Assembly (NCBI GenBank): GCA_009843625.1
Contig: VYDD01000438.1
Location: 1 to 5,443, forward strand
DNA length: 5,443 bases
Reading direction: 5' to 3'
DNA from: Gammaproteobacteria bacterium
GTDB lineage: Bacteria; Gemmatimonadota; Gemmatimonadetes; Longimicrobiales; Gaopeijiaceae
Positions 1 to 5,443 of this stretch are shown in pieces (the first letter of the stretch is position 1; each line of letters opens with the position of its first letter). The translations under genes and the position numbers were made by a program. The notes beneath the pieces were generated by a model. It made no database searches. It worked only from the letters and a program-made list of their open reading frames with translations, and had not been told where the DNA came from.

Positions 1-164
1 GTCACCTGCTGTCTACGCTTCACGACGGGCGTTGCCGCACGCCATGCAAGACTCGCTTCCGGCTGGCGGGCTGCGCCTTTGCCGGGCGGGAGTCGAACCC
101 GCTGGACCGCGACGAAAGGTTTCAGTTCATGACATCCTCCTTTCCAGAGCTTAGCCCTGGCGCA
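1..164. other. Left flank without a complete gene; possible 5' part of a structured RNA or group II intron (minus strand)
   Basis: I recognise no protein here. On the minus strand the stretch is rich in hairpins: CCAGGGCTAAGCTCTGG (positions 160-144) folds with CCAG/CTGG outer pairs, and GCGGGTTCGACTCCCGC (102-86) forms a perfect 5-bp stem with a 7-nt loop, like a tRNA T-arm. No other tRNA arms surround it. Read on the minus strand the segment begins TGCGCC right at the insertion-sequence boundary, which resembles the GUGYG-type 5' end of group II introns with one base altered. That resemblance, with dense secondary structure and no ORF, is why I suggest an intron 5' region whose reverse transcriptase would lie beyond the window. 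This is a guess from style and not a family match. Confidence 0.3.
122..143 (-). promoter_or_regulatory. Strong Shine-Dalgarno followed by a two-codon ORF (ATG AAC TGA)
   Basis: On the minus strand AAAGGAGG (143-136) stands five bases before ATG AAC TGA (130-122). The ribosome-binding sequence and spacing are near ideal, but the reading frame ends after Met-Asn. It may be the remains of a gene start cut off by a rearrangement, a minimal start-stop ORF, or chance inside a structured RNA. No product is claimed. Confidence 0.3.
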
Positions 165-186
165 ATAAGCGTTCGTTCGAGCCGTG
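165..186 (+). repeat. Left terminal inverted repeat of the IS66-family element
   Basis: It begins ATAAGCGTTCGTTCGAGC and runs to CCGTG at 186. From 166 it is an exact reverse complement of 3429-3449; only the outermost base differs (A here, G expected). It contains a short GTTC direct repeat. It is the likely transposase binding and cleavage site. Confidence 0.88.
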
Positions 187-211
187 CGCGATCGACTGCG
201 GCAAGCTGATT

Positions 212-300
212 CTGGCGGTTCAGCGTGCGTTGGCAATCCCTTTTGAGAGGCCGTTCGGGAGGCCGGAGCCGGACATTTTTTCGTACTGGTAACATTTTTC
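212..300 (-). pseudogene. Relic of the 3' end of a second DUF4338 gene, inverted at the left end
   Basis: Read on the minus strand, positions 283-215 encode RKNVRLRP, then four extra residues (PERP), then LKRDCQRTLNR. The intact DUF4338 protein in this element ends RKDIWLCPLRRDWRRTLNR. Leaving out the four extra residues, 12 of 19 positions match, the alignment is codon by codon, and many differences fall at third positions. The stop TAG of the intact gene corresponds to CAG (Gln) here. Beyond the stop the similarity continues weakly (AGAATC and a GTCGA block) down to the shared terminal repeat. So the left end is a diverged inverted copy of the right end, including coding sequence. No upstream part of the gene is present, so no product is expected. 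The similarity begins between about 283 and 300, and the inner limit is uncertain. Confidence 0.7.
287..295 (+). promoter_or_regulatory. Weak candidate extended -10 promoter for the transposase operon
   Basis: TGG TAACAT in an AT-rich pocket (275-299) of otherwise G+C-rich DNA resembles an extended -10 (TGnTATAAT, four of six hexamer bases). There is no convincing -35 at the right distance. Transcription would begin near 302, only about nine bases before the ATG at 311. The same bases overlap the DUF4338 relic, so the AT-rich pocket may have another origin. Confidence 0.2.
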
Positions 301-310
301 GCGATGCGCT

Positions 311-2503
311 ATGGCCGTGCGCATGGCGGTTCCTGCAATCGACATCTCCGCAGACGGCGCGTTCCCGGCAGTTGCTGTCGCGCCGATCTGGTCGCCGCCC
401 GCCGCGGCATCGTTGGGCGACCGGCTTGACTGGAAGTCCATGCACGAACAGGCCCATGCCCGCGCGGAGCGGGAACGGGCGCGGGCGGACGAGGCCGAGG
501 CGCGCTGCAAGGAACTGCTTTATGCCGAGAGAGACGCCCGGTCCCGGGCGGGCTCGCTGAAGTGGCACCTCGACAGGAACCGAGGCAAGCTGGAGGCGGC
601 CGCCAAAGAGGCGAAGGAGGCGCGTCGCGCGGCCAGGCATGCGCTTCCCTTGCAGGACGAGGTGGCGCGCCTGACAAGGCTGCTCTCCGACGCCGGCATC
701 GAGACGGGCCGCTGCGGCACCGTGGCGTCGCAACCCAGGGCCGGTCAGGGCCCGCAGGCCCGCGAGGCGAGGAGGTCCCCGTACAGGGAATCCGGGCGCC
801 GGGGAAAGGTCGAGGCCCAGAAGGCCACGATCGACACGCTGCGTCACGAGGTCCGCGACCTTCGCAAGCAGGTCAAGGAGGCGGAGACCCAGGAGAGCAC
901 CATCCGGGGCCTGTCGGGAATGATCGAGTGTCTCCGCGGGAGGCTGAGGGACTTCCAGGACCAGAGGGACAGGATCCGGGTGCTGAACTGGCAGGTCGAG
1001 ACCCTTCGCCTGGACCTCGACAGCGTGCGCGGTTCGCTGAAGAGGTCGGAAGACGAGAAGAAGGCGCTGGAAGCCGAGATCGCGGAACTCCGCGGGATCG
1101 GGGGCGTGCTGTCGAGGAGGCTCTTCGGCGGCAGGAGCGAGCAGCAGAAGAAGTCGGGCACGGGGCGCAACCGCGGCCAGCAACGCGGTGCATCCGCCCA
1201 CGGCCGCACTCCGAGGCCCGAACTTGAAGAGCGGCACGAAGAGGTCAGTCCGCCGCCGGAGGAATGCGTCTGCGGATCCTGCGGGATGCCCTATGTGCCG
1301 AACGGTGTCGAGGAATCCGCCCTTGTCGAGATCGAGGTCAAGGCCCACAAGCGCATCATCGGCCGTCCGCGCCATCGCCGGACCTGCGCGTGCGCGTCCT
1401 CGCCGATGGAGGTGTCGGCGCCGCCGGTGCCCCGGCTCTTCCACAGCACGCACTACGGGATCAGCGTCTGGGCGTGCTACCTCTACGAGCGTTACGCCTG
1501 TTTCCGCACGCTCAACGGCGTCGCGGCGTGGATGTCCGGCCGGGGACTGGCGATATCGCCAGGGACGCTGGGCGACAGCACGCCTCGCATGATGCCATTG
1601 TTCGAGCCGGTCCACGAGGCCATCCTCGCGCACCAGAACGCCGCGACCCTGCGATACGCCGACGAGACCTCCTGGCGCGTGCAGGAATTGCGCGGCAAAG
1701 GCCGCTCGAGCCGCGCCTGGCTGTGGGCCTCGGTCAGCATGGACGCGGCCTACTTCACCATCGACCCCTCGCGCAGCGCCGAAGTGGCGCTCAGGCTGTT
1801 CGCCGAGGCGCGCCCCGGTACGATCATCGTCTGCGACCGTTACAGTGCGTACAAGCGCCTCGTTCGCCTTCTGGAGGACAAGGCGATTCTGGCGTTCTGT
1901 TGGGCGCACCAACGCAGGGATTGCATCGACGCTGCCGCGGGCCACCCGCAGCTGGAACAATGGTGCCAGGGATGGATCGAGCGGATCGCGGCGATCTTCG
2001 CATTGAACGACGCGCGGCTGCAGCATCACGACCCTGGCCGCAAGCGCCAGAAAGCCGCCTTCAGGGCGGCGACGCGCGAACTGAAGAAGGCGCTCGACAG
2101 CCTGTTCGCTGACGCCGAAGCGGAGCTGGCCACGTTGCCGGACGGCGCGCGCGAGGGCAAGGCGCTGCGCTCGCTGCTCAACCACCGGGAAGGACTGTGC
2201 GTGTTCGTGGACCGGCCCGAAGTGCCCATGACGAACAACACGTCCGAGAGAATCCTGCGCGCTCCGGCAATCGGACGCGGACTGAGCTTCGGTTCCGACA
2301 CCACGGGCGGCGCCGACTTCACCGCAATCATGTACTCCGTTGTCCGCACGCTTTCGATGAACGGCTTCGACGTCCTGCGCTGGCTGGAAGCGTGGCTCCA
2401 GGCCTGCGCGGAGAACGGCCGCAAGCCGCCGGACGACCTGGCGCCCTGGCTCCCCTGGTCGATGGGCGAGGAGCGCAGGCGCGCGTTCATGGCGCCGGGA
2501 TGA
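311..2503 (+). CDS. tnpC: IS66-family DDE transposase (TnpC type) with long coiled-coil N-terminus
   Basis: A 730-aa transposase that should cut and join the ends of this element. Residues about 44-280 are charged, Glu/Arg/Lys/Ala-rich helices of coiled-coil type, broken by a polar linker near 145-175. The IS66 signature RRLFGGRSEQ begins at residue 269, followed by a GQQRGASAHGR stretch. A zinc-binding region uses C319, C321, C324 and C359, C361. The catalytic core shows the first Asp in YADETSW (D451), the second in VCDRYSAYK (D509), the family W-x-H in FCWAHQRRD (W531, H533) and the Glu in NNTSER (E646). Typical IS66 TnpC proteins are about 500-550 aa; the extra length lies in the coiled coil. 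The start at 311 has no clear ribosome-binding site; ATG at 323 or 440 (Met44, where the coiled coil begins) are alternatives. All catalytic residues are present, so it looks intact. Confidence 0.93.
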   Translation: MAVRMAVPAIDISADGAFPAVAVAPIWSPPAAASLGDRLDWKSMHEQAHARAERERARADEAEARCKELLYAERDARSRAGSLKWHLDRNRGKLEAAAKEAKEARRAARHALPLQDEVARLTRLLSDAGIETGRCGTVASQPRAGQGPQAREARRSPYRESGRRGKVEAQKATIDTLRHEVRDLRKQVKEAETQESTIRGLSGMIECLRGRLRDFQDQRDRIRVLNWQVETLRLDLDSVRGSLKRSEDEKKALEAEIAELRGIGGVLSRRLFGGRSEQQKKSGTGRNRGQQRGASAHGRTPRPELEERHEEVSPPPEECVCGSCGMPYVPNGVEESALVEIEVKAHKRIIGRPRHRRTCACASSPMEVSAPPVPRLFHSTHYGISVWACYLYERYACFRTLNGVAAWMSGRGLAISPGTLGDSTPRMMPLFEPVHEAILAHQNAATLRYADETSWRVQELRGKGRSSRAWLWASVSMDAAYFTIDPSRSAEVALRLFAEARPGTIIVCDRYSAYKRLVRLLEDKAILAFCWAHQRRDCIDAAAGHPQLEQWCQGWIERIAAIFALNDARLQHHDPGRKRQKAAFRAATRELKKALDSLFADAEAELATLPDGAREGKALRSLLNHREGLCVFVDRPEVPMTNNTSERILRAPAIGRGLSFGSDTTGGADFTAIMYSVVRTLSMNGFDVLRWLEAWLQACAENGRKPPDDLAPWLPWSMGEERRRAFMAPG

Positions 2504-3381
2504 CCACCGCCATCGAGTGCCGCTACCACGGCCGCGACTTCACCGTCGGCGAAATGGCGCTCATGCGCGCGCTTATCGCCGCCGATCCGCCGCCGACCCG
2601 CGCCGCCCTGTCCAGGGAGTTCTGCCGGCGCATCGGCTGGCTCAAGCCCGACGGCGGCCTCAAGGACATGATGGCCCGGGTCACCATGCTCGCGATGGAC
2701 CGCGACGGGATCATCAGGCTGCCGCCGCCCAGGTGGCGGCCGGGCCCGCCGAAGCCCGTCGCGTTCGGACCCGACACCGAGCCGCCGCTCTTCCCGGTCC
2801 CGGCCACGCTCGACGAGGCCCGGCCGCTGGAGATGCGCATCGTCAAGGGCGGCACCCGCGAAGGCAGGCTCTGGAACGAGTTCGTCGCCCGCTACCACTA
2901 TCTCGGCTACACGCGCCTGGTCGGCGCGCAGATGCGCTACGCGGTCCATGACCGCAACGGATGGCCGCTGGCCATGCTCGGCTTCTCCACCGCCGCATGG
3001 AGGCTGGCCCCGCGCGACAGGTTCGTCGGATGGACGCCCGGGATGCGCGAGAGAAACCTGCCGCTGGTGGTCGACAACCCGCGCTTCCTGATCCTGCCCT
3101 GGGTCTCGATCCCGAACCTGGGGTCCCACATCCTCTCGCTCGTCCGCAGGCGGCTGCCCGGGGACTGGAGCGAGCGGTACAACGTCACGCCGGTGCTCTG
3201 CGAAACCTTCGTCGAGGTTCCGCGCCACAGCGGCGGCGTCTACCGGGCCTCGGGCTGGATCCGGGTCGGAACGACGACGGGGCGCGGTCGCGACAACCGG
3301 AACAACAAGGCCGAAAAACCCAGGAAGGACATCTGGCTCTGCCCCTTGAGACGGGACTGGAGGCGCACCCTCAACCGGTAG
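2500..3381 (+). CDS. DUF4338 (DruA-family) protein encoded in the IS66 element
   Basis: A 293-aa protein whose ATG overlaps the transposase stop as ATGA, so the two are probably translationally coupled. Residues about 15-65 look like a small helical, possibly winged-helix, domain. The DUF4338 core runs from about 125 to the end, with family-type motifs: YHYLGY (132-137), RDRFVGW (172-178), NPRFLILPW near 197, ETFVE (235-239), the Gly-rich VGTTTGRGRDN and a C-terminal PLRRDW. DUF4338 is the domain of DruA in the Druantia anti-phage system; its biochemical activity is not known to me. No other Druantia gene (such as the large helicase DruE) is present. The position inside an IS66 element, in place of tnpA/tnpB, suggests a transposition accessory or a passenger gene and not a defence system. 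The start at 2500 is preferred because of the overlap; the frame is open further upstream, but only as a shadow of the transposase. Confidence 0.88.
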   Translation: MTTAIECRYHGRDFTVGEMALMRALIAADPPPTRAALSREFCRRIGWLKPDGGLKDMMARVTMLAMDRDGIIRLPPPRWRPGPPKPVAFGPDTEPPLFPVPATLDEARPLEMRIVKGGTREGRLWNEFVARYHYLGYTRLVGAQMRYAVHDRNGWPLAMLGFSTAAWRLAPRDRFVGWTPGMRERNLPLVVDNPRFLILPWVSIPNLGSHILSLVRRRLPGDWSERYNVTPVLCETFVEVPRHSGGVYRASGWIRVGTTTGRGRDNRNNKAEKPRKDIWLCPLRRDWRRTLNR

Positions 3382-3428
3382 AATCCTCGCTGTCGACCCG
3401 CTTCGCGTCCCGACTCCTGGGCGTTTTC

Positions 3429-3450
3429 CACGGCTCGAACGAACGCTTAC
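3429..3450 (-). repeat. Right terminal inverted repeat of the IS66-family element
   Basis: Reverse complement of the left repeat over 21 bases (3429-3449), plus C3450, which gives the usual GTAA tip reading inwards. It lies 47 bases after the stop of the DUF4338 gene. C3450 is also the first base of the 8-bp sequence duplicated by the neighbouring small element. Confidence 0.9.
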
Positions 3451-3457
3451 ATTCGTT
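3450..3457 (+). repeat. Target site duplication, left copy (CATTCGTT)
   Basis: CATTCGTT directly precedes the small element and is repeated exactly at 3593-3600. Eight bases is the duplication length made by IS66-family transposases. Confidence 0.9.
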
Positions 3458-3481
3458 GTAACCGTTCGGGGAAGCCGTGGA
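3458..3481 (+). repeat. Left inverted repeat of the MITE-like element
   Basis: Begins GTAACCGTTCGGGGAAGCC and ends GTGGA. It differs from the right repeat at its fifth base (C for G) and fourteenth base (G for C). Confidence 0.88.
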
Positions 3482-3568
3482 CTATGCAAGTTGCTTCATG
3501 ACGCTGGTAGCAGAAGCTGAAGGAATTCATGCCTTTGCGGTGATTCACAATGTGCGCCCTGTTGAATC

Positions 3569-3592
3569 TCCACGGCTTGCCCGAACGCTTAC
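3569..3592 (-). repeat. Right inverted repeat of the MITE-like element
   Basis: On the minus strand it begins GTAAGCGTTCGGGCAAGCC and ends GTGGA. The TAA near its tip is the stop codon of the truncated relaxase frame that reads into it. Confidence 0.88.
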
Positions 3593-3600
3593 CATTCGTT
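3593..3600 (+). repeat. Target site duplication, right copy (CATTCGTT)
   Basis: Exact copy of 3450-3457, directly abutting the right end of the small element. Confidence 0.9.
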
Positions 3601-3708
3601 GCCGAGTCGCGGTGTTGCGATGGTGTTGACACGCTGCCTGAAGGGTCCGCAGGCGTTGAACTTTACCAATGACTTCATCGCGTTAGGTCTCCAGCATTTC
3701 CGTTCTTG
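3601..3708. other. Unassigned segment between the small element and the relaxase fragment
   Basis: Relaxase similarity stops near 3709-3717 and none of this segment resembles the family. On the minus strand an ATG at 3677 begins MKSLVKFNACGPFRQRVNTI and stays in the relaxase frame until the TAA at 3591-3589. I recognise neither that sequence nor an insertion-sequence terminus. It is probably the remnant of an earlier insertion or deletion junction that truncated the relaxase before the IS66-type elements arrived. Confidence 0.45.
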
Positions 3709-4432
3709 CGAGATCGAGAACGCCTCGACCGCCTCCCGCGAGACGCCCGCGATCTCGAAGCGCCCGTCGGCATGGGTCTTCTCTATGCCGTAGCCGAGCC
3801 TGGAGAGATTCGCCGCCAGCTCGTTCCTGTAGAGCATGCCGATCAGCTTCTGCCGGTCGTACAACCCCTCGTTGCCCATGGACCGCCATTTCCCGTCCTC
3901 GCCCCTCGTCATGTTGGCCAGCACCGCGTGCGTGTGAAGCTGCGGATCGAGGCTCCGCGAGGCGTCGTGCCGGAAGGTTGCGGCGACGATCCGCTGGTTC
4001 CTGACCCGTGCCATGGCCCCCGTCTCGGGATCCTTCATGCGGGTCTCCGCCGCGTTCCGCTCGACCCAGTCGAGCGTCGCCCTGACCGCCCGGTCGTGGG
4101 CGTCAACAATCCGCCGGTCGCCGCCCACCAGCGCCGCGAGCGACACCGACTTGGGCGCCGAGAAGGTGAGGTCGCGGCCGGGACGGTGGAGGATCTCCCC
4201 GTCGCGACCGCGCCGCCCGAGCCGCGTGCCCGATCCGTCGGGAACCCGCCCCTCCAGCACGGCGCGGAACGTCTCCGGATCGACCGGGCCCTCCAGCCCG
4301 AGATCCGCCGCGCCCCTGCCCGCCCAGGCGCTGGCGTCGCGGTGCGCGGGATCGTCGCGGTCGTAGTAGCCGTCCCGCTCATAATAGCGCGCGCCCTGCC
4401 CCGCCGAGGAGATCGCTCCGATCGACAGCATC

Positions 4433-5443
4433 TCAGCCCCAGTCCCCGTCGCCGGACGATGTCGGGATGCCGACCGCTGTATCTGCCGGACCTTCGCTCG
4501 GCAGCGCCTCGCCCGTCCTGTCCTGCGGTATCCCGTCCGGCACTTTCGCCGCGTCGCGCGATTCGGCACGCCGTGCATTCTCGCCACTTTTCCTTTCGGC
4601 ACGCTGCGCCTTTCGCCCGCCTTTCCTTCCGGGCATGCCGCCCGCCTGCGCCGCCGCCTCCGCGCGCGACCCTTCGGGCGGAGGAAGCGCCAGGACCTCC
4701 TGCAACGCGGCCGGCTCCGGCGGCGTGTCCCTCGCGACGCCGCCATTGTCGCGGGGCGCCTTGCCTCTTTTCCCCGGACCCGGAGCCGCGCGCACGCCGG
4801 TCTCGGCGGCGTTGTCCGCGTCGGCCCTCGCCGCAGGCACCGCCCCGTCCGCTCTGTCTTCGGCTTCCGCCTCGTCGCCCTCGCGCGGCACGAACCGCGC
4901 GGCGGCAGCGGGCCGCTTCACGTATCTCAGCCGGATCGAGGCGACCGGGAAGGGGCCGGGGAACTTGAGGTAGCCCGAGAGGTTCTTCAGCCGCATGATC
5001 TCGGAGGGCAGCGCAAGGGCCCGGAGCTCGCGCCGCGGCGTCAGGCTCACGCCGTCCCGGATCGTGTTGGCCCCGTACGAGAAGCCCTCGGCCACCTCCT
5101 CCACCTCGCTCCGCCCCAGGCTGTCCGCCGACCACTGCGCCGTGTCCCGGTCGGGTGCCGCCAGCACGACGCGGGTGCCACAGAGGCCCGAGATCGTCTC
5201 CGCGCCGTTCCGCCCGTAGAGGTCGCGAAGCGCCGAGGCGACCTGAACGCCGAGCACGAAGCAGCCGCCGAACTGGCGGGACTCGGCAAGGCCGGGCTGC
5301 AATGACGGCACCTGGTGCAGCGTCGGCAGCTCGTCGAGGATCACCCAGATCCGGCGTCCCTCGTCCTGCTCCAGCGAGAGGAGCGCGTTGACCGCGATCT
5401 CCAGCCAGGTCGAGATCAGGCCCCTGAGGCTCGCGTGCTGGTC
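4433..5443 (-). CDS. traD: TraD-type conjugative coupling protein (partial, C-terminal part)
   Basis: The frame is open at the right edge, so the N-terminal membrane segments and Walker A are outside the window; 336 residues are visible. In window numbering, IWVILDELPTL (32-42) carries the Walker B Asp37-Glu38. Next come ESRQFGGCFVLGVQ, the DLYG and LCGTRVVLA blocks, the SYGANTIRDG segment and EIMRLKNLSGYLKFPGPFPV, all in the order seen in TraD/TrwB coupling ATPases. This type of hexameric inner-membrane ATPase links the relaxase-DNA complex to the type IV secretion channel. From about residue 178 the protein becomes a long, low-complexity, Ala/Arg/Glu/Pro-rich tail, probably disordered. The TGA stop is one base from the relaxase ATG, showing a coupled traD-relaxase operon. 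No damage is visible in this part. Confidence 0.9.
   Translation of the reverse strand, partial: DQHASLRGLISTWLEIAVNALLSLEQDEGRRIWVILDELPTLHQVPSLQPGLAESRQFGGCFVLGVQVASALRDLYGRNGAETISGLCGTRVVLAAPDRDTAQWSADSLGRSEVEEVAEGFSYGANTIRDGVSLTPRRELRALALPSEIMRLKNLSGYLKFPGPFPVASIRLRYVKRPAAAARFVPREGDEAEAEDRADGAVPAARADADNAAETGVRAAPGPGKRGKAPRDNGGVARDTPPEPAALQEVLALPPPEGSRAEAAAQAGGMPGRKGGRKAQRAERKSGENARRAESRDAAKVPDGIPQDRTGEALPSEGPADTAVGIPTSSGDGDWG

Larger units (their letters stand above)
165..3450 (+). mobile_element. IS66-family insertion sequence encoding a TnpC-type transposase and a DUF4338 protein
   Basis: The element is bounded by inverted repeats at 165-186 and 3429-3450, identical over 21 of 22 bases. 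The right tip reads GTAAGCG inwards, as is usual for IS66 ends; the left tip has A in place of the first G. It holds a DDE transposase gene and, overlapping its stop, a DUF4338 gene. The tnpA and tnpB genes of classical IS66 elements are missing, as in the simpler single-transposase branch of the family. IS66 elements usually make 8-bp target duplications. Here the bases outside the left end (CTGGCGCA) and right end (ATTCGTTG, restored across the later small insertion) do not match, so one flank has probably been rearranged or replaced. The nearly identical ends and open genes suggest the element may still be, or recently was, mobile. Confidence 0.88.
3458..3592. mobile_element. 135-bp MITE-like non-autonomous element with IS66-type ends
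   Basis: The ends at 3458-3481 and 3569-3592 are inverted repeats matching at 22 of 24 bases, both beginning GTAA. The first 22 bases of its right-hand repeat match the repeat of the large neighbouring element at 19 of 22 positions. Perfect 8-bp duplications flank it. The 87-bp interior encodes no transposase and is less G+C-rich than its surroundings. It is therefore a small element mobilised in trans by a related IS66 transposase, not necessarily the one next door. Its length is a multiple of three, and one minus-strand frame (3632-3447) runs through it open, but nothing suggests that this frame is a gene. Confidence 0.88.
3589..4431 (-). pseudogene. mobF: Truncated MobF (TrwC/TraI-type) relaxase, N-terminal part only
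   Basis: The intact protein nicks one strand at the transfer origin and stays bound to it through a tyrosine during conjugation. The N-terminus MLSIGAISSAGQGARYYERD is typical of the family, with tyrosine pairs Y16-Y17 and Y22-Y23 near where TrwC has its catalytic tyrosines. FSAPKSVSLAAL follows near residue 90, and the metal-binding triad is H155, H166 and H168, with the same spacing as TrwC H150/H161/H163. Similarity ends after EAFS (about residue 239). The frame then runs through unrelated sequence to a TAA at 3591-3589 inside the small element, giving 280 aa. MobF relaxases usually approach or exceed 900 aa and include a helicase; the helicase and the end of the relaxase domain (about 300 residues) are absent. 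It starts one base after the coupling-protein stop (TGAGATG). Nicking might survive, but transfer is unlikely. Confidence 0.85.

Noticed and set aside
86..102. T-arm-like hairpin suggesting a tRNA gene on the minus strand
   Set aside because: Only the T-arm shape is present; there is no anticodon arm, D-arm or paired acceptor stem around it.
2500..3381. A Druantia anti-phage defence system
   Set aside because: Only a DruA-family protein is present. No DruE helicase or other Druantia gene is found, and the gene sits inside an insertion sequence.
157..3458. An 8-bp target duplication for the large IS66 element
   Set aside because: CTGGCGCA and ATTCGTTG do not match, and shifting the boundaries by a base does not produce a duplication.
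122..3489. Long minus-strand open frames (687 and 487 codons) opposite the transposase and DUF4338 genes
   Set aside because: They are antisense shadows caused by G+C-rich codon usage. The + strand products carry clear family motifs; the antisense products are Arg/Pro/Ala-rich with none, apart from the short DUF4338 relic near 212-283.
3462..3626. A small + strand gene across the MITE-like element
   Set aside because: The frame is open, but it has no ribosome-binding site, begins just after a stop in the terminal repeat and has no recognisable motif; the element is better explained as non-coding.
3706..4968. 420-codon + strand open frame opposite the relaxase and coupling protein
   Set aside because: Low-complexity Arg/Pro-rich translation with no motif, antisense to well-supported MobF and TraD coding sequence.

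Overview
This G+C-rich window, whose codon usage and protein families suggest an alphaproteobacterium, comes from a conjugative plasmid or integrative element broken up by insertion sequences. The taxonomic placement is inference; the sequence shows only composition and families.

Layout. Positions 1-164 are left flank with no complete gene; they hold strong short hairpins and may be the start of a structured RNA element such as a group II intron (uncertain). Positions 165-3450 are an IS66-family insertion sequence bounded by near-perfect 22-bp inverted repeats. It carries two + strand genes that overlap by ATGA: a 730-aa TnpC-type DDE transposase with an unusually long coiled-coil N-terminus, and a 293-aa DUF4338 protein (the family of DruA of the Druantia defence system). 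The usual IS66 tnpA and tnpB are absent. Just inside the left end, on the minus strand, lies a decayed second copy of the C-terminal coding sequence of a DUF4338 gene.

Next to the right end sits a 135-bp non-autonomous IS66-type element (3458-3592) with 24-bp inverted repeats and a perfect 8-bp target duplication, CATTCGTT. About 110 bp of unassigned DNA follow.

The rest, on the minus strand, is conjugation DNA: the C-terminal part of a TraD-type coupling protein (entering from the right edge) and, one base downstream, the start of a MobF (TrwC/TraI-type) relaxase. Relaxase similarity stops after about 240 residues, so its end and the whole helicase part are missing. In the intact ancestor the coupling protein would have delivered the relaxase-bound strand to a type IV secretion channel; here the relaxase is probably unable to support transfer.

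Most notable are the transposase-DUF4338 pairing, the inverted DUF4338 relic at the opposite end, and the MITE-like element with an intact target duplication at the tip of the larger insertion sequence.
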